Of a DNA stretch of 13,815 nt, positions 7,277 through 13,815 are shown piece after piece. Each line of letters opens with the position of its first letter. The first letter of the stretch is position 1. The notes below the pieces were generated by a model that saw only the letters and a program-made list of their open reading frames with translations, had not been told where the DNA came from and ran no database searches. The DNA comes from Larix sibirica. Its lineage: Eukaryota; Streptophyta; Pinopsida; Pinales; Pinaceae. The stretch is taken from NCBI GenBank assembly GCA_004151065.3, contig NWUY0300023191.1, positions 1 to 13,815 of the forward strand, given 5' to 3'. Made by a program: the position numbers and the translations under genes.

Positions 7277-7890
7277 TCAAGATGACCCCCCAAGGACAAC
7301 TTCCTTCACCAAAACCATCGATCGTAACTGAAGAAAATTAGGAGAAGCCAAAGGTTTAGTGAAGATGTCTCAGTAGGAAAGTACTCCAAGCTAAGAACAC
7401 CATTCTGGATGAGTTCCTTGATCATAAAGCGCATGTGAATCTAAATATCCTTTGTCCTTTGATGCTCTACTTGGTTGGGAGTGATGTGTATGGCACTTTG
7501 ATTATCACACCGAAGAGTAGTGGGATGATCATGTGGAATGCCAAATTCTATTAATAGCCGTCGAATCCAAATGACTTCTTGACTAGCAAGAATGACATCA
7601 CGATACCCAATGTTTGCAAAAGATAATGCAATGGTTGATTTCTTTTTACAAGAATAGGAAATAGAAGTAGACTCAAGGCGATAAACAAAGCCAAAAGTGG
7701 ACTTCCAATCATCAACGAAACCAACCCAATCAAAATCAGTGAAACCCTCAAGCTGAGAAGCACGGGAGGTGTATTAAATGTCAAACTTGGTAGTGCCCTA
7801 AATGTAACTGAGAGTGTGCTTTGCTGCCTTCCAATGACTCCCATAAGGATCTTAAGAGAATCGAGATACAATCCCAAGTGTAAAGGCGAC
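7277..7890 (-). pseudogene. Ty1/copia pol: end of reverse transcriptase and RNase H, broken
   Basis: The minus strand gives copia pol blocks in order: AFTLGIVSRF, DPYGSHWKAAKHTLSYI, LEGFTDFDWVGFVDDWKST, ASQEVIWIRRLLIEFGIP, LRCDNQSAIHI, VEHQRTKDI, IHMRFMIKELIQNGVL, LEYFPTE and, after a one-base shift, VKEVVLGGSS ending in TGA (7279-7277), the normal end of copia pol. RNase H keeps the aspartates of DFDW and CDN. The block usually reading SSAEAEY is SFANIGY, so the catalytic glutamate is lost. In-frame stops occur near the SRFS*DP, YI*GT, FDI*YT and KDI*IH blocks. Upstream of 7890 the copia reading ends abruptly, so the element is 5'-deleted. The 3' side continues to the polypurine tract and LTR. 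Confidence 0.85.
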
Positions 7891-10476
7891 ATGAACCCAA
7901 AAAGACAATGTGTATGCTATGAACATACTTAGTTCCAATGCCAAGAAAAACAACTGGGATACAACCCAAAAAAAAGACAAATTCTATATCATGTTCAAAT
8001 TTAGTAAAAAACAAAAGGAAAATATAGATAGTTATATAACAAGCTCTTGATATTGGCAACCAACTAGCAAAATAACTTCCATATGTTTAGCAATGAACAA
8101 CAATAGAAATTACACATTGTCATTGTAGGCAATATTGCTAGATCAATTGGAATATTGCTAAAACAAATAACACAATCAATAGCAAAAGATATAAGACCCA
8201 AACATATATAAGACTCAATATGATCAAAATCAGAAGCAACTCATTTACAAGAACAGTTGACAATAACACCACCCGACAAGGCTTTTTGTATTCTTTGTTA
8301 TTGGCCAAGAAGACCTTGAAACAGTGTTCCTTAGTAGCTCTTTTTATATCCATAACCAATTAACATGATTTTCATGTGGTATACAAACATGGATAGTGAA
8401 GCAGCACATTGCAATGATGCACAATGTTACATTCCAAATTGTGCAAATAACAGTGTCTTATCTGCGATAACTAGCAAAATAGCATCAATGACAATGTCTA
8501 AATTCAATCTTATCTCGGAGGTCATTACACTTCCATAGATGAAGTGTAGCTTCATGCTTCAAGAATACAAATATAGGGGACAATACGTTCATCTCTTAAA
8601 ACATGTGCACTAAACACTTTATTAATGGTTTAAGGATGAGAAGCATAATAGACAAGGTTAATTTGGTAAACTTGATGGCTATACAAATTGAATAGGGATA
8701 AGCATCATCAATGCATAATACTTTTCCCATTCTAGGAAAACAACCCATCACTGAACAAGACACCTAGAACAGTATTCAAGAATGCATAACATTTATCCAT
8801 GTCAATACTTGCAAATAATGAATATAAGAAGGTATTGAGATAATGTTAAGACATAGATCATCAAACTGTCAGCATATGGGGGATTAATTTGTCTTTTTCT
8901 TCAACAATGTTAATATACGTAATAAAGAGGGATTAATCTTATTCAAACCAATGACTATATAAATCATATCCATTATTCTTAAATGTTATTCATCAAACGT
9001 CATGGTCATTAGCACTTGAAACAATCGTTTCTACTGTTCAAACCCAGGATTTTATCAAAAGGAGATGGACATGATATTCCAAGATCTGCTTGCTAGTCTT
9101 ACAAGGAAAAAATTAGTGCACCTGGAGTGTGCTCATTTTTTTCTCAAAGGAAAGCAATGAACTACTTTCTACTGTCCTTTAGAAAACGACAAAGAGGCCT
9201 GTGTTTGACACAGGAAACCTAGAATTTTGCATGTTGAGGCTCAAGAAACTTCCCTAGATTAAACTACTGGATAAGTGCCTAAAATCATTGTAAGACACAT
9301 GGCCAGATGGCCAGAATGCATTCATAGAAGATTGTGCAATCTGCCTGGAACTAGTATTCAAACAGAGGAAAAAGTTCTAGATTTAATGTACCAAAATAAT
9401 CTAGTCAATAACATAAGAAGAGTAATCATTTATGTTGATAATAATTAAAATTATAAAATAAACTGGAGATGGATATCAAAGACATAGACTGTGAATGAGC
9501 CAACTAGCATAAAACAAATCATATCTTGGAAAAAACTAAATTTATGCAACAAACATAAGACTTTATGTATTGCAAATTCCATAAGCTACAGAGTTGCAAT
9601 GACATTTGCAGAGACTAGCAACAGTTGCAAAATTGAAATGGAGCCTATTTAATACATGTAACAGATATCTATGTATATAGAATGTTGTATGTGTAATTGT
9701 TTTTTCCTATTTCTGCTTTGAACACAAGAAAGGAAAAAGAACAAGGAAGCTCTAGCTAGAAAATGAAACAAAAAATGGACACAGTTAACTGGTGTGTGGG
9801 TTGCAAGTTGTTATGAATTCTTTTCATAAATTGTAGGTAAGTGGCAAAGTAAACTGCATCAGTAAGGCAATGTAGATGGTCCAAATGACCATATTGCATT
9901 TGCAAGAAAAGGAAAGAGGAGGAAAACAACTACAACATGAGCTATTTTTTTCTTTTTTTCTTTTGCAAAAGCAACTATTCTACTCTTCCATTTGTTGTGT
10001 GTTGTCTATAAATCCATGTAGATGTACCTTCACATTATGTGTTGATCATAGTTAGAACAAGAAGCAAGATGTGAACAACATATGCATTTGCAAGTCTGTA
10101 AATAAACAATTTTCTTTGCAATGACTATTGGCATTGCCCTTTATCTATGCATATTGCATAGCCATTGTATAGAGAAGACAAACAGTTGCTAGAATGTTTT
10201 TTTTCCTGGAAACAAGTGCATTGCAAAAGGGTTAAAGGACATTTGCATTTCTATATCCTATTTTTGATGAGAACCTATGCAGCTACAAGGGCATAAATAT
10301 TGGATAGCCAAAGAGGCCATACTAGTTGAAAATGATCAAAAGCTCATTCCAAGAAAGAAGAAGTATACATCCTATCTACAATTACAATGAAAAAAAAAAA
10401 TTAAATCCATCGATGACATGGTAGACATACATAGTTAAATTGAAAAGCACACTTTGCAGCGATAAAAAAAAAAATT
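7891..10476. other. AT-rich DNA without recognisable gene, rich in TGCA-centred words
   Basis: No domain could be read on either strand. Upstream copia pol sequence, expected here on the minus strand, is not recognisable. From about 8400 onward, words such as TTGCAA, ATTGCA and TGCATT recur often: I count about 37 TGCA between 8401 and 11060, several times the number base composition predicts. Short phrases such as CTAGCAAAATA (8067, 8470) recur too. The stretch may be an old decayed repeat. Confidence 0.5.
10145..10161. repeat. Perfect inverted repeat, 7-bp arms
   Basis: CTATGCA, a 3-base loop TAT, then TGCATAG. It is perfect but short, and lies in a TGCA-rich domain where such matches arise easily. 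No terminator or operator role is claimed. Confidence 0.6.
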
Positions 10477-10550
10477 AGGTTACACATTGGAAACAAAAAT
10501 TATTTATAGGAATAGGTAACACACTGCAAACAACAATTATTTATAGGAAT
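10477..10550 (+). repeat. 37-bp tandem duplication
   Basis: Two 37-bp units lie at 10477-10513 and 10514-10550. Both begin AGGT.ACACA and share ATTATTTATAGGAAT at their ends, with four mismatches. This is a small local duplication in non-coding DNA. Confidence 0.93.
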
Positions 10551-11160
10551 TGCATTTTTTTTGTACCACTATCAATATTTTCAATTACATATTCATAAGG
10601 CATTTTAGTATTCAAAACAAATTGAATTAACATGAAACTATGTAGTTTTCTTTAGAATATTGTTCCTCAAGGGGGTAACTAATGCAGACGATAGGAATGA
10701 TCTCAAATTTCAAAATCTATAAGCATCAAACTTGATTTGATTGCATATGGAGCAAAATGGATCACAACCACAGTTGCAGAAAAGCTATGAAAACGAAGCA
10801 CAATACCAAGAATCCAATTTTGGAAATTTCATATCTACTAACTAAAGGATTCGTATGACATGGATTAACATTATTGGGTGACAAACCACATAAATCATAC
10901 ATGCTTTGAAAAAAAAATTACATTCTACAATTCAGCCAAGGGCTTATGAATCTAAATGCATAGAATATTTAATATGATGTACATCTTAATTAAAATCTAT
11001 AAAACTGAAACAATGTCTGAAGTTAACTCAAGCACATTATTCTTGATGATATGCATTGATAATTATACATTACAATCAACACTTTTCAATTTTCCATATA
11101 AAGAGACAGACTACAAAGCATCACAAGAATAGTAAATTTAATCGTGTTGTCTTCACTTAC
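10551..11160. other. No recognisable gene
   Basis: This is AT-rich sequence with further TGCA-containing words and no readable domain. A plus-strand frame at 11056-11343 is open for 95 codons, but it is low-complexity in character and partly opposite an exon-like minus-strand stretch. Confidence 0.5.
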
Positions 11161-11285
11161 TTGTACACCGCCTCTAGATATTTCTACTTCCTAATTTCAA
11201 AGAATATCCTCATGGAGTATCGATTTCCATCCACTTTCATAAAACCAGAAAAGTATCTCTCCAAATGTTTCCATGACAAAAATAG
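11161..11285 (-). pseudogene. Possible decayed exon next to a consensus splice donor
   Basis: In one minus-strand frame the residues WKHLERYFSGFMKVDGN, then RYSMRIFFEIRK, a TAG, then KYLEAVYK look protein-like, with a balanced mix of charged, aromatic and hydrophobic residues unlike the surrounding AT-rich translation. Immediately after comes CAA/GTAAGTGAAG, a near-perfect plant 5' splice site with its GT at 11160-11159. No family was recognised, no partner exon was found, and the TAG would kill the frame. It may be a pseudogene exon or coincidence. Confidence 0.25.
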
Positions 11286-11321
11286 CTACTTAACACCAAT
11301 GTACTACTTAACACCAATTTA
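11286..11321 (+). repeat. 18-bp tandem duplication
   Basis: CTACTTAACACCAATGTA is followed by CTACTTAACACCAATTTA, two units with one mismatch. It abuts the exon-like stretch. Confidence 0.9.
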
Positions 11322-11685
11322 TTATTTGTTCATATGTTTTTAAAGTATGAATGAAATAATGGTTGCTAAGGATTAAAATCCAACTAAACAACATTTCCAA
11401 AACCTAAGCTTCCTCCTATAAAAGTAATGCATGGAAAGCCTTATAAATCATAGAGAGTAAAGGAAGTTATAAATAATAAAATATCAAAAAATTTAATAAG
11501 GAAATTAATCATACAATTAGCACATGCAGCAATCCAAGGGTTCGTGTCCAATCCTTCTTAAGGGTATTCATACATATTTATCCATTGTTTGAAATGTTGG
11601 AGTGAAAGAGTTTTCTAATAAAATAGCCTGCAATTCAATACAAGGACAAAAAAGACAACTAGACTTTTCGACTTAAATGAGATAT
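11322..11685. other. No recognisable gene
   Basis: This is AT-rich DNA without domain, repeat or RNA signal. It would hold the rest of gag if the minus-strand LTR element were intact, but no continuation can be read. Confidence 0.5.
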
Positions 11686-12009
11686 TTAAGACCAAGGAAG
11701 AAGAATATAGAGTGGTTTGTATATAACACTGCANAATGCATAGGTTTCCAGCTTTCCCATAAACTCCCTTGTCTCTTCTTGGATTTTCCTAGCACTCTCT
11801 TGACCGTTGGCTAATCTATCTAAGGTTTCCAAAAGACCCTCCATGAATAACTCCTCCTTATCCTCAGGAGTAACTTTTCCAAAAGCAATATCTATACTTC
11901 CCCCTACTCTTGGTTCTTCTTTGATCATACCTTTAGTGGAACCTAGTTCCTCTTCCAACCAAATATTTTCTATGCTGATATGTCTTATAGGTGAATATTT
12001 TGCAAAACC
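11686..12009 (-). pseudogene. Gag-like N-terminal fragment of a minus-strand LTR retrotransposon
   Basis: A minus-strand frame is open from 12009 to the stop at 11688-11686. It starts about 50 bases downstream of the primer binding site, where gag begins in LTR elements. It is strongly charged: SIDIAFGKVTPEDKEELF, then LLETLDRLANGQESARKIQ and EETREFMGKLETYA, which has helical, coiled-coil character like the N-terminal region of plant gypsy gag proteins. A methionine within STKGMIKEEP could be the start; no upstream ATG is in frame. An N at 11734 falls near where the gag-like character ends, and the last codons read as AT-rich noise. No zinc knuckle, protease or pol follows, so the element is cut off. 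Gag identity is inferred mainly from position. Confidence 0.45.
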
Positions 12010-12056
12010 TTATGAATCATTTATCTAATTCAAAGCCCACGGATTTCAAGGAACAT

Positions 12057-12068
12057 ACTTCGATACCA
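12057..12068 (-). other. Primer binding site, degenerate initiator tRNA-Met type
   Basis: The minus strand reads TGGTATCGAAGT, one base (C) after the LTR end ...ATTACA. The first seven bases equal the usual plant site TGGTATCAGAGC and the remainder is similar. This fixes the orientation of the element: the LTR lies at higher coordinates and the internal region at lower ones. Confidence 0.6.
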
Positions 12069-12591
12069 GTGTAATATCCCCAAACAAAAGTTAGAGATAT
12101 TAAATCACTTGGAACCTCTAAAAACCATTAGAATTGAAACTAGGAAAATTAGTACAATGTTTGGCCCCAAAAACATTTTTTTTTCCTAACAATTCCAAAC
12201 AGAACGTAACCCCTTCAAATTCTCCCAAAAATCCCCAAAATGACTCAAATACATCCAAATCAATCCAAATGTCCCACTAACATACTTCAGAGGACTTGTT
12301 ATGAAATTTTAAATACATAATACTCAAGATTGCATAATCCATTTTGTTGATTTCGACATTGAAAAACTAGTGCTTGTATATTAGACACAATATGGGGAAA
12401 ATTCTGAAAAATCACTGAGAAATATTCTACAAAGGGAGGAGAGATGACTGTCACAAAATCAATAGAAGAAGAAGGGGAAAATGTTGCTCCAAATGTCAAA
12501 TCTGCTCCAATGGTGCACCCTCCTTCTACATATTCCGACCCCAACTTTCAGATATTCCTCGTACAGTGCTCCATCCATCAAATATGGAAGA

Positions 12592-12597
12592 TTTATA
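12592..12597 (-). promoter_or_regulatory. Candidate TATA box in the long LTR
   Basis: The minus strand reads GACTATAAATC about 520 bases before the LTR's inner end. The position would suit an LTR promoter, but TATA words are common in AT-rich DNA. Confidence 0.22.
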
Positions 12598-13089
12598 GTC
12601 ATTCCTACATCCCTCTTGATATCTTCACATCAATTGGTGTGCCATGATCAAGCAAGAACTACCAATACACAATCTTCAATAAAAAAAAACACCAACAATT
12701 TGGACTGCTACAAAATGAGATCCAAAACACTTCAACTTGAACTCGAACCAGCAAATGAACATGGAAAAAACCTCATTTCATTGAATCTCAATATAGAAAT
12801 CAGGGTGATTCCTCCTCTCATGCTCTCTAGGGTGGAATCTTTCACAACAAAAACTAGTTACAATGTCAAAGGGCACATCTCCCAAGCTTGAGAATCTTAA
12901 TAGCTCTCCAATTCGAATTGCGAAATGATCAAAATCCTTCCCCTCATGTTCCTACAACCTTTTTCTAAACTTCATGGAGGATTTCCCCCCTCATTCTATA
13001 ATTCTCTCATAAAAATAATAATAAAATTCAAATTAATGGAGAGAAACCACTATTCATGACACATTAACTCACTTCTAATGTTATTTGGA

Positions 13090-13376
13090 CCAAATGTAAC
13101 CTTAGATACCTTTGGTAATTCAAATTAGGGGCTCTCTTCCTTGATTTGGGGGAGTTACAACATACTTGTGGACCCACTCTCCCCTCATGCACCCTCCTTG
13201 GCTAAATTTAGGACCTGGAGTTGTCATAGCTTNCCAAATAGGACCTTATCCACCTTTGGTAATTCGATTTAGTAGCTCCCTTCCTTGATTTGGGGAGTTA
13301 AAACCGAATTATGGGCTCACTCCCCCCTCCTGTGCCCTCCTTCGCTAAATTTAGGACCTATAGTTGCCATAGCTTG
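13090..13376 (+). repeat. 144-bp tandem duplication in the long LTR
   Basis: Units at 13090-13233 and 13234-13376 both start CCAAAT, continue CCTTTGGTAATTC, CTTCCTTGATTTGGGG and GAGTTA, and end GCTAAATTTAGGACCT followed by CATAGCTT. They differ at scattered bases, so the duplication is not recent. The N at 13233 is at the junction. Confidence 0.9.
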
Positions 13377-13652
13377 TCATAGGTTGTCATAGAATCTGTC
13401 ATAAGTTGTCATAGATTCTTTTGGGGTTTTCACTTCACTAATGTTCCCTCCTTGGATATTTTTAGCTTGATGCCTCTTCATGAGATTCCATGGGAGTTAC
13501 TCTTCCTCTAGTGCACCCTTCTTTGGCTATTTTTATCCTTGGGGGGGTTACAACTCATGAGATGCCCTAATGATGGGATTCGTTCCACCTTGGATGGGAG
13601 TTACACCTCCCAAGGGGCCCATTTATCCTCCTATGCACCCTCCTTGGATTAT
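13149..13652 (+). repeat. Four-fold GGGAGTTA...CACCCTCCTTGG module
   Basis: The pair of words GGGAGTTA and, some 30-50 bases later, TGCACCCTCCTTGG (or a one- to three-base variant) occurs four times, starting near 13149, 13293, 13492 and 13597. A lone CCCTCCTTGG lies near 13445. The first two are the 144-bp duplication; the others are more diverged units with irregular spacing. Confidence 0.65.
13363..13414 (+). repeat. Decamer array, GTTGTCATAG x5
   Basis: Five near-identical 10-base units (13363, 13373, 13383, 13395, 13405) follow one another, with a two-base gap before the fourth. Unit 1 of the 144-bp duplication has this word only once (13220-13229), so the array grew after or outside that duplication. 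Confidence 0.85.
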
Positions 13653-13815
13653 TAGAACATTTCCACCTCATTTATGAATGTATTTCCATTATTATTGCAA
13701 ATTTATGACCCACATCACCCCTTCTTGATTTGCATTTGAATTTACATAGTGACTATAGGACAATTAATTTCACGGTCAATTTGAATTCCACTTGAACCTA
13801 TGGGAATTAAATAGG

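Larger units (their letters stand above)
12070..13815 (-). mobile_element. Long LTR (5' LTR of the minus-strand element), running off the window
   Basis: On the minus strand the LTR ends GGGGATATTACA at 12070, directly before the primer binding site. No TG start is identifiable before the end of the window, so the full LTR would be at least about 1.75 kb. It has no readable domain. Frames at 12481-12891 (+, 136 codons) and 12299-12544 (-) are open but have no family resemblance and lie inside LTR DNA. The far part (13090-13660) is built of repeated modules. The inner edge is supported; the outer edge is unknown, and part of this DNA could belong to a neighbouring element. Confidence 0.55.

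Noticed and set aside
7551-8059. Long hydrophobic minus-strand frames resembling membrane proteins
   Set aside because: They are out-of-frame readings over and beside the copia RNase H, whose true frame gives clear family blocks.
9195-9225. Short hairpin CCTGTG...CACAGG
   Set aside because: The six-base arms without a U-run or gene context are expected by chance in several kilobases.
9313-9379. RING-finger-like residues EDCAICLELVFKQRKK in a plus-strand frame
   Set aside because: Only the first C-x2-C pair is present, no further zinc ligands follow, and the frame stops at once. It is most likely coincidence in a short open stretch.
11056-11343. Plus-strand 95-codon open frame
   Set aside because: Its composition is that of translated AT-rich DNA (Y, I, F, K, N), with a short repeated STOP-free duplication at the end. 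No domain is visible.
12481-12891. Plus-strand 136-codon open frame, the longest in the right part of the window
   Set aside because: It lies inside LTR DNA, antisense to the element, has no recognisable domain and overlaps other chance frames. Length alone is weak evidence.
1-13815. CRISPR array, bacterial operon, tRNA or rRNA genes
   Set aside because: No regularly spaced repeats with unique spacers, no compact operon layout and no cloverleaf or rRNA-like conserved words were seen. The content is that of a plant nuclear genome.

Overview
The window looks like intergenic DNA from a large plant nuclear genome. It is AT-rich, shows no compact gene arrangement, and is filled with broken retrotransposons of three kinds: Ty3/gypsy, Ty1/copia and a LINE-type or LINE-mobilised retrocopy. 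The long, heavily mutated LTR-element remains suggest a seed plant with a very large genome, possibly a gymnosperm. That placement is inference. Three isolated N bases (6559, 11734, 13233) point to a draft assembly. I see no intact protein-coding host gene, tRNA, rRNA or CRISPR array.

Layout. 1-1404: no recognisable gene; a purine-rich tract and an AT-rich low-complexity stretch. 1405-4083 (+): decayed Ty3/gypsy pol, running from the end of reverse transcriptase through RNase H and integrase to the start of a possible chromodomain. It carries two separate in-frame tandem duplications (3 x 39 bp and 2 x 102 bp) and a roughly 0.5 kb foreign stretch between RNase H and integrase. 4084-4934: no recognisable gene. 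4935-6680: a retrotransposed insert on the minus strand (4950-6665) flanked by a perfect 15-bp target-site duplication. It has a poly(A) tail, a 3' UTR-like part, an unrecognised reading frame of about 303 codons with a long coiled coil, and a 5'-truncated plant LINE-type RNase H domain. 6671-6780: a 56-bp tandem duplication at the insertion site. 6898-7890 (-): the 3' end of a Ty1/copia element (RNase H, polypurine tract, LTR). 7891-11685: AT-rich DNA with no confident gene, unusually rich in TGCA-centred words, with small tandem duplications and one exon-like stretch. 11686-13815 (-): what appears to be the 5' end of another LTR retrotransposon: gag-like frame, degenerate tRNA-Met-type primer binding site, then a long LTR with modular internal repeats that runs off the window.

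No set of genes acts together here; the region is nested and adjacent mobile-element debris. The best-supported unusual object is the 4950-6665 insert. Its boundaries, tail and target-site duplication are all visible, its RNase H part is frame-broken, and yet a downstream frame of unknown family is almost open. A LINE with an extra 3' reading frame, or a chimeric transcript mobilised by a LINE, would both fit.
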